DNA from: DAONBD01 sp964525485
GTDB lineage: Bacteria > Patescibacteriota > Gracilibacteria > UBA1369 > LOWO2-01-FULL-3
Direction of reading: 5' to 3'
Length of the DNA stretch: 64,000 nt
Assembly (NCBI GenBank): GCA_964525485.1
Contig: CAZGHH010000002.1
Location: 1 to 64,000, forward strand
Shown here: positions 19,701 to 26,741 of the stretch, piece by piece
How positions within the stretch are numbered: the stretch's first letter is position 1
How the letters are laid out: every line of letters begins with the position of its first letter
Position numbers and translations under genes: made by a program
Notes under the pieces: model-generated
Told to the model about the DNA's origin: nothing
The model's input: only the letters and a program-made list of their open reading frames with translations
The model's database searches: none

Positions 19701-22153
19701 TTTCTCCTCAAATATGCGGAACCACAATGGCACCTTTGCCTGTCGCTCCTGCGTCTCTTGAAGTACCTGTGACAAAAGTTGTTGAATTTAATGCCAAGGG
19801 TTCTTTTGATCCGTCTGGTGCAGGAATTAAGGCTTATTATATTGATACCGACCTGACAAAAGATAACAACGATGATGGTGATAAAACAAACGATCCCGAT
19901 TTATGGAGCGATTTGAGTTTGTCTTTGGATGGCCCCGATGCAGATGGAAATCTCACAAATGATATGACCAACCCAATTTTCAAACTCGGACCTTTTGAAG
20001 ACGTCGGAGAAATGCAGGTAACATTGAATGTAGTTAATAATGCAAATATAGCCGCCCAGCAAGATATTAAAATAATAGTTTATATACCAAAAATCGCGCT
20101 GGAGCCTGTTTTACTTTCTTCCGCTTTTATTACCGGTTCAACTAACCCTGGAACTTCTGACATGCCATATACACTCATGAGAAAAAGATATCTTCCAAGA
20201 GTTGAAAATGGTGTCTTGAAACTTGTATTAAATGATTCAAAACTTGTGACTCCTTCTGCAAATGCGGACGGGCAGTATGAAACAAAAGAAAATGGAACTT
20301 ATGAAGTGAATGACTTTGCTTTGGATGATATTATTTATATCACAGATTCTGCCGGAAATGTTGTCGTGGAAATCGATCTAAAAACCGGAAATTTTGAAAT
20401 CAAAAAAGATGGATACAAATATTCCGTTTACGATGCGAATCCGCCTTCTGAAAGCGGAAAAGTGATATTCAAAGATCCTGACGGCAACGTCGTTGGAACA
20501 ATGTATTTTGTGGGAGATCCTAATTTTGAAGTCGGTGTTGAGGATGTGGAAGAATTTACAACTGAGAACGTGAATGAATTTTATGGTGTGCATGTTTCAC
20601 AGCCGGGGAATGATGCTTTGCCAGATGATAATTTTGAATTCCGCAAATATCCTGCAAATGATCCTAATTATCCTGACGGAGTTTATTTATATTATTTAAA
20701 TGAAGGCAAACAAGTTGCAGCAATCGATACAGCTGGAAATATTCTCTCTCTTGATAAGAGAATTACAATCGGTAAAAAACAAAATAATTATACCGAAGAT
20801 CCATTTATTCATGTCATTAGATTTAATGGTGTCAAAATTGCAGAGGTTTATATTTCACCAAAAGGTAAATTCGATGAAGTCCAAATAATCGGTCCAAACG
20901 ATGTGCCGAAAAAATTCCCTAACGGTGTGTCCCCTGCTTATTTATTTGAAGAACAATCTTTAGATCCGAATATAGTCAAATCTTCCGGATCACAAAATAC
21001 AGATCAAATTTTCACAGACCTTTCAGGTGATCTGTATGAGTTTGCGATGAATCTTTATAAACAAGGACTACTTGGCCCTAATACTAATTTTAATCCCGAT
21101 GCTTTGATTTCACGCCAGGATTTCGTTCTTTTGCTTCTAAATATGCTTTGTATTGTTCCGAGAGATGAAGCGTACACCGACTCACCTGTTTTCAGTGATG
21201 TTCGGTCGAATCCTTGGATCAAGGAAGCCGCTATGCTTGGCTTGATAAAAGGTTATGAAGATTATGATGATAATTCTTTGAATCCTTTCATGCCCGATAA
21301 AACAATTAATTTGGCTGAAGCTATTTTCATTATTGTTAACGGCTTGAAATTAATAGAAGTAATAGATGGAGAAAAACTTTCTGCAGACAATGCCAATAGC
21401 TGGTATGAAGTTTATATGGATGCCGCTTTGAATTTGAATAAATATGTATTGCCAAGTGTTTTATTAAAAAATTCTTTCATAGTGACTCAAGATGAAGCTG
21501 TAAATCCGGGTCAAGAATTAACAAGAGGAAAATCTTTGGAAATAGCATATCGCGTTCTCGACGCATACAACTGTACAATTATTGATAAAAATAATAATGG
21601 CATGTCGGATTATTGTGAGGCAAAGTACAAAATTACCGATCCGAATGCAGATACCGATAATGACGGATTAATTAATAGAGACGAATGTAGGTACGGCACC
21701 GATCCTACGAATCCCGATACCGATGACGGTGGCGTAAAAGATGGAGATGAAGTGCGACTCGGTACAAATCCTCTGGACCCGATAGACGATCAAAATGATA
21801 CGGACGGAGACGGACTCACGGATCAGGAAGAATTAAATGTTTATAAAACAGATCCAAACAAAGCTGATACCGACAATGGTGGTATAAATGACGGAACAGA
21901 GGTTAAAACAAATAAAACAAATCCTCTGGACGGCTCCGATGATTACACCTTGGATGATAAACCGGAAGTATTACAGGTGTATGAAACTGAGGCGGGAGTT
22001 TATCTCGTCCCTGGGAACTGTGATTCATGTCCTTGTATCTCTTCCGTCGGATATAAATCAGATTTGAGAAAAGGCGATATTTTATATACGATAATCGTAA
22101 ATAAAAATGAAACTAAAATTTATTCAAAAAGTAATGAACAAAAAGTCGAATAA
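7799..22153 (+). CDS. Giant exported multidomain surface protein (about 4,784 residues, crossed by an assembly gap)
   Basis: Residues 1-27 form a signal peptide (MKKALTSFLAFAIAF, then LPEVTA). Residues about 140-230 contain LRGVVLIGDVPLP, loosely like C25-type peptidases. Calcium-loop DNDSDG repeats follow near 948. Ig-like/BIG-type domains run from about 1344 to 1890, FG-GAP/VCBS-like repeats from about 2258 to 2391 (DYNGDGFDD, DINKDGFDD, DLNKDGTED), a DUF11-like repeat from about 2505 to 2635, and a Pro-Asp-Leu-Pro-rich segment at about 3218-3334. An S-layer-homology-like domain lies at about 4400-4520 and thrombospondin type 3-like calcium repeats at about 4600-4720. A role in adhesion or cell contact is inference. 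The 100-N gap at 9415-9514 removes part of it, so true length and frame there are unproven. Confidence 0.85.
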   Translation: MKKALTSFLAFAIAFTQTLFFLPEVTAESLPLIGAKTAEAFGFFDGDNAETAYADTAYAESTDNNKIKDLYDLVALVVDKKLMEDASSYIGGIKEYPELANVYDMPERIKRFAKDIQKNSPKTITKILTYDSDKETLLDIISALENLYKNGDENVNSRLRGVVLIGDVPLPVVNKNGNRFISMLPLTDFDDKSYTYNPSTQSFDLNNAVALQKPEIWHGVLNNSDTNRLAEFFDKNHLYHAGHEDFATFGEKLFFGDFITEEADLNEDEYTLYQNLIKNMDDIAYMRFNKTWAGELTTDVMKTIGDAGANTDEIKNNAGAISGVPDIYTRSQIMNFHKDYVQLVSSFLSNSNDLISGTGRYNPQESGVDYVPALITMKDKFSTQYLRQANDALESKVNEIAEKISEPLKIVDETRVTGSVGGDDFSVTPNVKLPAPVPFVGNSIPLPSISTYTFRNLVNRDGDSFYINGVSSELLTTPKLCLPYLGSTNTVRAISSDNMVAAQNSYTLGVNTIALGKDKILDITNNNHSYGLLIERNSXXXXXXXXXXXXXXXXXXXXXXXXXXXXXXXXXXDGCKEYAEKLEEDLKQKLKDEGFPQALIDNQIKKEIKDAFANGVLNHEPRILPYATKFGDEYYYLPTGYDVEPTPALLKNNGVMTSIVNGFVQNVASGKNGGNDKDGLYEDDKSHLEVEFYDVSAGSKKTVDIGFESLSPYSNLSSDKKTYSINGGKNGLSGCFFLSTVMHDDRCLPMFATYPVLDPAASVEPFLSSNVGAVVKNDDGTFSYTKGYMPGNVDNSSIVYSHQFPIGKKVVEGKEGDLVEGQNDNIAYKTHAEVFQLPSDITTKQELAENIDDMYMDACFNMLPSNSDDFPPGTTGNAYVDIYFYNNFVNSAQSFVDGEGRKNQNIPYGGKGDNISLYKSTNEMVLDQSTKTSLGIFARYYGLYDGIDNDSDGIPDFRPIKDAEGKDSGFELDMDESDPKYGLNLNNIPEVSRALLGFRLNWKNPPYQSGKPGNDEYWYPLPRVLFGKGTRIFNEDIDLILKVKPKLLKSISSLIFHNEPTNYTISKQIESGVTPSLPIDDPRYVAFMDSTGQTSKVNYPNLLKSPTTESAPNVSQFIIDLGILADEILKIPGSQKKLDDFIKSEGLNLTAKDYIKTELFNATINSEKSAYTTKNHADFMLSADQKILRDAINWNSLSIDDKHEYILNYYLNDSSAYPAYINDDGIGYEAAYLIFDGGSGDSSDYIDFAFNKGENTDNDPELSAITDGMKYEDFVGPGIGDDGYPEDGDDDEFVSLKKFFEELINFFKDLSKLITSFDPKVGLDSACGELDIGCDDACEDDTLEKLELIPSKSVVYSDGRDYVDVQVKGYNQNDKPYAASTPALTYSLSQDLLNPSFVVDENYSSKTLIGGLGVIRLRSTNVSGSVTITVQAIVSEETTVETEGLLVQSAGKKVSLTSDTSGAQVGTDEVINLSAALMANEEIEGTATNQVTFTIIDGKDSAVFEGGNIKKAVNGIAKATIKPLTKSGIIKVEAKVTDGPFYATEVKELVITSGEPAKLALETDTNVLLANKKSKANVAVKVVDKYGNLTADQFSTVSIFAFGDVVLDMTGDSNSLMPGLQKDTTDGVANASILSGDKIGEANVYAVLMSDEIEEKMLSATMEKDDIDFKGGIGASRNISILGDGSLKLIPIYNEKINADGNSASAISVELQQTNGIKVPGYNAEIVWDVNDSSYGTLDVYSGKTMTAGVSKAIFKSTTLSGDPTITVSAPGFASITFVITTLPGPATSLSLASDDETLFTGGIDNTLVTAKLLDQYGNLAYTSSANVSFAPSRSSGSILTFDSPNEVFTSTGLATVNIKSTANSGKASISATAPNLEKSNLLIDFKKRISNENSNSFAKISPRALYINLLGGAFYDMGKNDLASEMLFNGKSQAVLTSTSVLNDKKRVVSVDGFGQVDVLDQNVKMNFVPATETFKFNKIKFRDETFGVDVGEIFFVPKNDLPFGLITDDLEKYGEGVFVKDITPDDKKDISPKLISDLPSNSIVLKRGVTEFAKIDRYGRVSLLSNDVVLRLPQAADSALKLDKSYFSMLLTWKNVPIAQIQFRQSVPVSTLKSSDKNTNFEAGIYIKLANDKGIFDLKESFSRYSTEFKRGFYIIDTTQDIDRTMAPGSGVDSIESAKTNTEVGFSTDNKNMLLFTAGNSVGESNIPYASESGIILGDPTIRIDNATEDLIGFSNYTKDIGQMIHSDADTFDNIEFFDYNGDGFDDLLMTFLDGRIKLLENENSNQRFVDRGIILNISNKINSLSKIDINKDGFDDLIVGTQESCVQGEKCLYLYTNKNGSFERQKLELNTADKISSVKTADLNKDGTEDLVISDGAGNVYIFWVDDGKVNSNEYKLGNFGVDLNSEDLIDDILFHYPSMPAIPKAGSSNLDDQKNYSENYGKFVQIKLVQESLATDASSVYNMFGDNAEYDPDAEPLIKPLPFLLAKYTDGVFDGSVKKVVDQNGGSMGIGDIVEYTITIKNNSSSAIRDLIISDITPGAQEIDMDSLKCIDPDCANGANKPEWVGTDAVLRELAIKGLNVPANGVRNLTYTAKITAIPDINIVIGNFANLVDIENANAKIGADESVNDEFLDIFIKPEINDGKSLTYFFSKKDRDEMKHVTYVKYDQDIGATDRDITAPVEGLTDEENAVKDEAIALSEAVKKGTADPDKFIKDASEVDADDPNGDGQDPLDIPLPNGSPESMAEFLSVLNEDLDGDMLPDSWDDSPGSDDSDSKSSGGGSKSVGQVFSDIADMAEKIVDKVEDALDQMRCSGAGCLPIPWNYAFFAPSDQNPGNGIAMLAVGTPNMPYFSFLYPTTAQSNFRLYVSPTLTMGLGVAVCMGPSPEGACFVAAVPAAKIPFICDAIEFVVSKIRSAINKAVSVVNDAVNKVNAIVSGDDSPDATAENSGSNAVNHNGAYGSDNSKLTFKDSVNLKVPGFPGFFTNWMDAQIDEIFTKLLDLPDFYLILPDFDQLFKEFNSQDLAGSFKGMKNVDDFFEAIQKIPLLKIQPEEVTINIPIINKQQIEKYEKQAKQLVENLESQAENIKEFWTCDESSEEKTICESLFIRLDKLIANLKKLLDTLEAYKDLPKTLAKLRFALSKYALQIVCYLDAVMELTGGYINRQGKIIQSWLRAIREIIDQFKGWKAILDLVLDYQVSCDECKNERYGEIGLIFQVFGSVFPELPIIQIPKWPDFVFDFSKIEMGMTVIWPDFVFKPLPLNLPDLPSVTIPNIKPSLDIDLDSLIPDFELPLPNINFDLPDLPPLPLPKLPDIPRPPTIPKIPKPVFQLAVSLKPIFKILCLIKKGLMIYPEGKVKGQIEGMTEPGVKPVLPITLNLNLKPPSFSYDAPVEFDITLKTKFGIDTNGIYEYVKYAADMMNETLSYWSSKFNKYMKAATNAASSATQVDRILLEQTGVSPNWSVDLEKVKEEMKGSYNFNMDDPDNLYYYLAATQDFISDNNPLLEKSASDFDMILATDSSSSEIVELRNSLLAYARGLEEQGNMFENINGLEDLNTLIASLPKNEFNIDEKFVANDLGQGTLNSDSDDIVVKKVSIAADLGSMPLSEMSDVLNEGPTTLNEYIGEGGLTADNLGSIPQTTPKGIFVMTSVDEDGNPSLQNENVVSYTAEINKNTKILFGDVDADTDTDIIYTMGNDVYWKKNYEVNKAPPSNPDVFMISSVSAYSGSVKSAVQTSSDSINKNNSSTFTFLPQKYNDLVGYEVVVYPSLTDIDNDVYRGTYRYLLIEEPDSVLGKVTDVVGVGKNFINGLEKVVHQSPDEFNVSAGDIIYTISKAGIVIDGKNIGLPAGSFYKIPSDIETPTLGLALGTIEYIQKNTEPSDRLLTKTSFVYGEKIRALNNGGASLSFDNGVTIDVKENESFEMMKLNSPESPSITLNIPNGNYFGVIYSLHADGTRSLPSTPSAISPQICGTTMAPLPVAPASLEVPVTKVVEFNAKGSFDPSGAGIKAYYIDTDLTKDNNDDGDKTNDPDLWSDLSLSLDGPDADGNLTNDMTNPIFKLGPFEDVGEMQVTLNVVNNANIAAQQDIKIIVYIPKIALEPVLLSSAFITGSTNPGTSDMPYTLMRKRYLPRVENGVLKLVLNDSKLVTPSANADGQYETKENGTYEVNDFALDDIIYITDSAGNVVVEIDLKTGNFEIKKDGYKYSVYDANPPSESGKVIFKDPDGNVVGTMYFVGDPNFEVGVEDVEEFTTENVNEFYGVHVSQPGNDALPDDNFEFRKYPANDPNYPDGVYLYYLNEGKQVAAIDTAGNILSLDKRITIGKKQNNYTEDPFIHVIRFNGVKIAEVYISPKGKFDEVQIIGPNDVPKKFPNGVSPAYLFEEQSLDPNIVKSSGSQNTDQIFTDLSGDLYEFAMNLYKQGLLGPNTNFNPDALISRQDFVLLLLNMLCIVPRDEAYTDSPVFSDVRSNPWIKEAAMLGLIKGYEDYDDNSLNPFMPDKTINLAEAIFIIVNGLKLIEVIDGEKLSADNANSWYEVYMDAALNLNKYVLPSVLLKNSFIVTQDEAVNPGQELTRGKSLEIAYRVLDAYNCTIIDKNNNGMSDYCEAKYKITDPNADTDNDGLINRDECRYGTDPTNPDTDDGGVKDGDEVRLGTNPLDPIDDQNDTDGDGLTDQEELNVYKTDPNKADTDNGGINDGTEVKTNKTNPLDGSDDYTLDDKPEVLQVYETEAGVYLVPGNCDSCPCISSVGYKSDLRKGDILYTIIVNKNETKIYSKSNEQKVE
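9415..9514. other. Assembly gap of exactly 100 N
   Basis: One hundred consecutive N, the conventional placeholder for a scaffold gap of unknown size. It sits inside the giant ORF at about residues 539-572. The frame is open across it as written, but the real missing length is unknown; repeats in this gene may have broken the assembly. Confidence 0.97.
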
Positions 22154-22721
22154 AAATTTTCTAAATAAAAGACTGGCTGTGATTGGCATTTTGCTTTCAC
22201 TTTTCGCAGGCGGACTTTCTGCTACTTATTATTTTATTCAAAACAATAATTTTTCCGCGTCTGCTTATAGTATTGATAATTGTATGGTTGATCTTACCGC
22301 CGCCGTTGAATGGAGAAATCTAGAATTTGCCGCATTTTTGGAAATTCATTTTTCAAGCAAAAAAAACAATACTTATTTGATACCAGATGCTGTGAAGGGT
22401 TTTATTGAATACAAAAAAGGTGTTTTGGAAATAATGGAAAAATATGAAATAGGATATATTCCAACTAAATCTCAAGCTGTACAAATAGATGCTTGTATGA
22501 GAATTGCCACTAAGAAAATGGAAGATGCAAAAAAAATGTTGATAGACAAAGTTAAAAACGTTTCTGACTTAAAACACGGACAAATAATGATCGAAAAATA
22601 TCGCAATATAAATACTAAACTTTCTGAATTAAATATTGAAATTGGCAAAATTGCGGGAGCATTTGAGGGATTTTATCAAAAATTTCCCGGATATTCGGAA
22701 GATTGTTTAACTACAGAGTAA
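22134..22721 (+). CDS. Small exported protein of unknown function
   Basis: A 195-residue protein from the ATG at 22134; an upstream in-frame ATG at 22107 is possible. A basic N-terminus (NKKSNKNFLNKR) precedes one hydrophobic segment, LAVIGILLSLFAGG, acting as signal peptide or anchor. The rest is mainly helical, Lys/Glu-rich, with three cysteines. It overlaps the 3' end of the giant gene by 20 bp, which implies translational coupling and a shared role. No family is recognised. Confidence 0.8.
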   Translation: MNKKSNKNFLNKRLAVIGILLSLFAGGLSATYYFIQNNNFSASAYSIDNCMVDLTAAVEWRNLEFAAFLEIHFSSKKNNTYLIPDAVKGFIEYKKGVLEIMEKYEIGYIPTKSQAVQIDACMRIATKKMEDAKKMLIDKVKNVSDLKHGQIMIEKYRNINTKLSELNIEIGKIAGAFEGFYQKFPGYSEDCLTTE

Positions 22722-22737
22722 CGCATAATTAATAACT

Positions 22738-23391
22738 ATGTATAGGTTTAAAAAAACATTAAAGATTTTATCCTCAGCACTAATAACTATATTTGTCGTG
22801 TATGGGATATATGGTGTTTTTGCTTCCGCTGAAGATTATTCTTTTGAACAACCTGTCTTGGGTTTTGATTTGGTAAAGGAGCTATATCACGATGAAATCA
22901 ATGAATATTTTAATAATAAAATCGAACTATTTTTGGAGACTGATCCAGATGATGAGAATTATGTAATACCTCCTGAAGGTGAAAAATGTGGCAAAAAGAA
23001 TGTAAGCACTTATTGCGTGGCAATGGGGGCTTTGGACATGTATTATGCGTATTCAAAAACTTTGGATCTTATCTCTCCTATCGTGATGAATATTCAAACT
23101 TATACCACAGCTCCCGTGACCGGCACTGCTGTTGGGACAGTCGCGAGTTTATTTTCATCACTATCCGCAATTGATGCAAAAGTTGAACAAGAAAAAGCTG
23201 ATGCTATAAAAGTGATGGATATGACCGTCAGTACATATAATGAATTCAGGCTCGCCTTGCCGATGCATTTAAAATACAAACTCATAATGGATGATCTTTA
23301 TGCTTATGTTAAGTCATTAAGAGGATTAAGACAGACGCTTTATTCGTTTCCTGCAAAATTTATAAATTCAAGTAGCCAAGGCTGTAAATAA
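22738..23391 (+). CDS. Exported protein of unknown function
   Basis: A 217-residue protein with an N-terminal basic stretch and a hydrophobic segment ILSSALITIFVVYGIYGVFA that looks like a signal peptide ending in ASA. The mature part is helical, with a small residue-rich patch (APVTGTAVGTVASLFSS) near residues 122-140 and three cysteines. It is 16 bp downstream of the preceding exported protein and 2 bp before the next gene. No family is recognised; with its neighbours it probably forms part of the giant protein's export or anchoring complex, which is inference. Confidence 0.8.
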   Translation: MYRFKKTLKILSSALITIFVVYGIYGVFASAEDYSFEQPVLGFDLVKELYHDEINEYFNNKIELFLETDPDDENYVIPPEGEKCGKKNVSTYCVAMGALDMYYAYSKTLDLISPIVMNIQTYTTAPVTGTAVGTVASLFSSLSAIDAKVEQEKADAIKVMDMTVSTYNEFRLALPMHLKYKLIMDDLYAYVKSLRGLRQTLYSFPAKFINSSSQGCK

Positions 23392-23393
23392 AT

Positions 23394-25205
23394 ATGAAAA
23401 AATTGAATGACATAAAATTAGGAATTTTAATAGGACTTGTTTTGTCATGTATTTTTATAATTTATAAACCAGTCAGCGAATACTATGCTTCCGCTAATAA
23501 TACAAAGGATCAAAAATCTCTTAGCGAAACAGCAAAAGATATGGATTATGGAGACGTTTTTTCTTCGGATACTTATAAGGATTTATACTTCTTAGTTTAT
23601 TATAAAGCTCTTGAGAATCCAAAAGATGAGGCTTTGAAAACTATTGCTGCCGCTTACGGATTCAGTGTTGCTGAGGCGAAATCTATTCTGGATGGGTCTA
23701 TCGAGCCTATAATGACAAAATACCATAAACCCGGGGATTCTCAGCAAGTTATATATGACATGAGTATTAGATTTGTTGCTGATTTCAATGAAATGTATGA
23801 GATGCTTGCTTTGGAACAAGAGCTTATAATAGGTGGTGTTGCCTCTGAAATTTTTTCAAATGGAGATGTATCCGATTCCGGATTTGATTTGGTTTATGAT
23901 CTAACATTAATCGAAGAAATTATATTTGGAACTACAAGCGATGCAAGCCTTGGCGGGCCTCTGGATTTTGGTAGTTTTAATGACAAAGAGGAGGCGACTG
24001 ATGAACTTATCGCTTCTGGAAATAAAGATGCTGAACCAAATATACCTGATGTTTATAATGAACTTAATAAAGCTGGCGATATTGATGACGAAGAGTCTGA
24101 TGATGAAACCGAAACAGCCCTTGAAGTTTTTGATCCTACTGAATTAGTTAAAGTACAAGATGAAGATATTTGTCCTAAACCCGAAACTGAAATTGAATCT
24201 GCTTTGGATGATTTTAAAACCACAAACCCTGATAATGTAGGTACCGTAGGCCCTGAACCCGCACCAAAAGAAAAGCCTGAGATATCTCCCGAAGCCGAAA
24301 AGATCGCCGAAAAGAATCCCGATTCGTTATTGGATGTTTTGATTCCAGAACCCGCTGACGATTGGTCCGATAAACCAAAATGTAATGGATTCTTTTATTC
24401 ATTAAAAGGTAATACAGATGAGGGTCGAGTTACCCAAGAAATGACAGGTGAAGATGAAAGTACTCTGGTTGGAAAACCAGAAAATTCAGATGCAGAGCCA
24501 AAATCTGAAACACCTGATGATGGAAAACCTGATGCCCCTGGATCAGGTATTGCCGCGGAATTTTTTATATGTCTTGAAGCTACGACAAAATGGGCCAAAT
24601 ACGGTACTGTAATTCCTAATAAACCTTGCATCAAATGTGAGACTGAAAAAATTATTGCTTATTTGAATAAGACTCTTGAAAATTCTTTTGTACCAAATAA
24701 AGTCACCGGAAATTTCTTAGAACCTTCAAAGTGTAAATCTGCTTTTAGCAGTGCCATAGACATTAAATTCAATTTAATTTGGACCCCGATCCAAACCCCA
24801 AGAAAAGATGATTCAAATAAATTAAAGAGTTTAAGTGGAGAGTGGAATAAACTCGTATCAAGAAGTAATCCATTGCTTCTCCCAGAAGTCCCAATGACTT
24901 CTCTTGATGATCATATAAATGCAACTGCCGCCACTACGGCTCAGCAAAATGCATCTGAAGCCGCCAGTTATGCCGAATTAATGAACGAAGTTAATTCGAT
25001 TAAAGAAACTTTTTCAAAACAAGCCGCAGAGGGTGAGAATTTATTTTCAACAATTTCCAAAGGTGAAAACTTTGTCACATATTCTCAAGACGTGATGAAA
25101 GAGGTCGATCAAATGACAAATTATTTCAGAAATTTTAATAATATTTTCACTAAATTGGCTGACGAGACCTGTCCAAATATATTAAAAAAACCAAAAGTTA
25201 AATAA
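23394..25205 (+). CDS. Exported acidic protein of unknown function
   Basis: A 603-residue protein. Residues about 8-27 (LGILIGLVLSCIFIIY) form a signal or membrane anchor. The middle (about 195-385) is a low-complexity acidic Pro/Glu/Asp-rich linker, for example DDEESDDETETALEV, typical of extended extracellular spacers. The C-terminal third carries several cysteines, including PCIKC, and a helical region. The stop overlaps the next ATG (TAATG at 25203-25207). No homology is recognised by eye. Confidence 0.8.
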   Translation: MKKLNDIKLGILIGLVLSCIFIIYKPVSEYYASANNTKDQKSLSETAKDMDYGDVFSSDTYKDLYFLVYYKALENPKDEALKTIAAAYGFSVAEAKSILDGSIEPIMTKYHKPGDSQQVIYDMSIRFVADFNEMYEMLALEQELIIGGVASEIFSNGDVSDSGFDLVYDLTLIEEIIFGTTSDASLGGPLDFGSFNDKEEATDELIASGNKDAEPNIPDVYNELNKAGDIDDEESDDETETALEVFDPTELVKVQDEDICPKPETEIESALDDFKTTNPDNVGTVGPEPAPKEKPEISPEAEKIAEKNPDSLLDVLIPEPADDWSDKPKCNGFFYSLKGNTDEGRVTQEMTGEDESTLVGKPENSDAEPKSETPDDGKPDAPGSGIAAEFFICLEATTKWAKYGTVIPNKPCIKCETEKIIAYLNKTLENSFVPNKVTGNFLEPSKCKSAFSSAIDIKFNLIWTPIQTPRKDDSNKLKSLSGEWNKLVSRSNPLLLPEVPMTSLDDHINATAATTAQQNASEAASYAELMNEVNSIKETFSKQAAEGENLFSTISKGENFVTYSQDVMKEVDQMTNYFRNFNNIFTKLADETCPNILKKPKVK

Positions 25206-26350
25206 TGAAAAAAATTATTACAACATTATTGGTCTTGTTAATTGCAATTCCTTCACAGGTTGTTTTTGCCGCGGATCCTCCTCCTAAAGAAAAGGCTTCC
25301 AACATCAAAGCTTGTGTATCGACTTTTGCAAAAGAATTCCCGACTTTTATGCAAACAATTATTTCAGCGGAAGGGTTTGCTGAAAATTTTACCGCTTATT
25401 TTGTTGATATTGTTTCGAGGAGCGCATGCCAATTGGAAGCCATAATGTCTCTTGATTCAAAACTAGATTCTATAACGAAACAAATTCAAAAAGCTTATCT
25501 TGATTGCAATCTTAAAAAAATCCCGCCTCTTAAGAAAAAATATATACAGGCGAAAGCTGAAATTTATTATGTTCGACATATTATAAATCCTGATGGAGAT
25601 TTGGAAGATATTATTGGAGATGTGGATGTAACTGTGGAAGATATAGAGGATAATCCTGCCGTGGCCGAAGCGATGTTTGTTGACTTGTATACCGAGATGT
25701 CTGATAAATATGCTCCTATTTTACCTGAAGATATATATTTTGATGATATATTTGAAGAGATCGAAGTGAAGTTCAAAACAAGTAAATATGAGTTTCTTTT
25801 GTGCGGAGAAGGAAAAGTATGGAAAACAGTTGGGGACAAATGGAAAGAATTTACGGAAAATTGGGGAGGAACAAAAAAAGCTATCGAAAATACCAGTAAA
25901 CGCCTTAGCCAAGAAGCAGAAAATATTGAGAAAAGCGCAGCAGAGATGAAGATCCGATATAGTAAAAATGCTTCAAATAAACCTGCGGGAGCTTTTAAAA
26001 ACTTTTTATCAAATACTTTCCAAACAAGTATAAATGGTGTTGATCCTGCAACCGGGTTGAATGAAATCTATGATGAAATGACTAAATACTTACCTGCCAA
26101 CCAATCACCTGATTTAGGTAGTTTGTTCAACGCGACATCTAATGAATCTGAAAGATATAAGTTTGACCTTGATCGCGCAATGATCGAGGCCAAATATACC
26201 GCTCTGTACGCTGGCGTAACTGATGCGGCGGTATTTGGATTTAATGAAAATTTAAATACACTAATCGATACATTAAAGGCTACGGCAATAACTGTTGATC
26301 GATTGAATAAATGTGCAGATAAGGTTCTGAAAAAACAGTGTAAAAAGTAG
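25205..26350 (+). CDS. Exported protein of unknown function, last gene of the giant-protein operon
   Basis: A 381-residue protein with a clear signal peptide (MKKIITTLLVLLIAIPSQ, cleavage near FAAD). The mature part is helical, with cysteines at the beginning (KACVSTF), middle and C-terminus (NKCADKVLKKQCKK). Its start overlaps the previous stop by one base. A bidirectional terminator follows at 26398. Helical, cysteine-sparse exported proteins in series with the giant protein suggest a complex at the cell surface; function is unknown. Confidence 0.8.
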   Translation: MKKIITTLLVLLIAIPSQVVFAADPPPKEKASNIKACVSTFAKEFPTFMQTIISAEGFAENFTAYFVDIVSRSACQLEAIMSLDSKLDSITKQIQKAYLDCNLKKIPPLKKKYIQAKAEIYYVRHIINPDGDLEDIIGDVDVTVEDIEDNPAVAEAMFVDLYTEMSDKYAPILPEDIYFDDIFEEIEVKFKTSKYEFLLCGEGKVWKTVGDKWKEFTENWGGTKKAIENTSKRLSQEAENIEKSAAEMKIRYSKNASNKPAGAFKNFLSNTFQTSINGVDPATGLNEIYDEMTKYLPANQSPDLGSLFNATSNESERYKFDLDRAMIEAKYTALYAGVTDAAVFGFNENLNTLIDTLKATAITVDRLNKCADKVLKKQCKK

Positions 26351-26397
26351 TTTTATGTGTGAATGTAATTGAGCCAAACGGGAATGTTTAGCCGGAT

Positions 26398-26450
26398 GAA
26401 AAAAGCCCTCACTCCATGGGGATGGAATAAGGACTTTTTAGGGCTTTTCT
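26398..26450. terminator. Bidirectional terminator closing the giant-protein operon
   Basis: AAAAGCCCT (26401-26409) pairs with AGGGCTTTT (26440-26448); an inner CCAT/ATGG stem adds to it. A-rich and T-rich flanks suit both strands, serving the plus-strand operon and the minus-strand zinc-ribbon gene. Confidence 0.75.
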
Positions 26451-26515
26451 AGGGCTTATATAAAGGGCTGAAGATTTTTATATATATTTAAGGGAAAATC
26501 AAAATGTGTGTTTAA

Positions 26516-26692
26516 TCACCTCCTCACCAGTGCCTGCAAAAAACTGATCTTTAAACCTCTTTGTGGAATTTTTGGCGCGACTTCAAGACCGTTCTCTTCA
26601 TATGTGAGTTCCGTCACCTCTGATCTGCAGTATGGACATGCGAGTAGCCTCGAAGATATAGATTTGCCACAACTTAAACAGTGAATGATCAT
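26516..26692 (-). CDS. 58-residue zinc-ribbon protein
   Basis: A short minus-strand ORF starting MIIHCLSCGK and containing a second pair, ACPYCRSE, so CxxC-x13-CxxC forms a small zinc ribbon. The C-terminal half is basic and ends in LVRR. It starts 49 bp downstream of the HTH gene on the same strand, so the two are probably cotranscribed. Zinc ribbons of this size often bind nucleic acid or act as partner subunits; the exact function is unknown. The Shine-Dalgarno is poor. Confidence 0.65.
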   Translation of the reverse strand: MIIHCLSCGKSISSRLLACPYCRSEVTELTYEENGLEVAPKIPQRGLKISFLQALVRR

Positions 26693-26741
26693 AGGTAATT
26701 TGAGGTGAGGAATGCGGTTAGAAAAATTTGAGGAAATTTTT

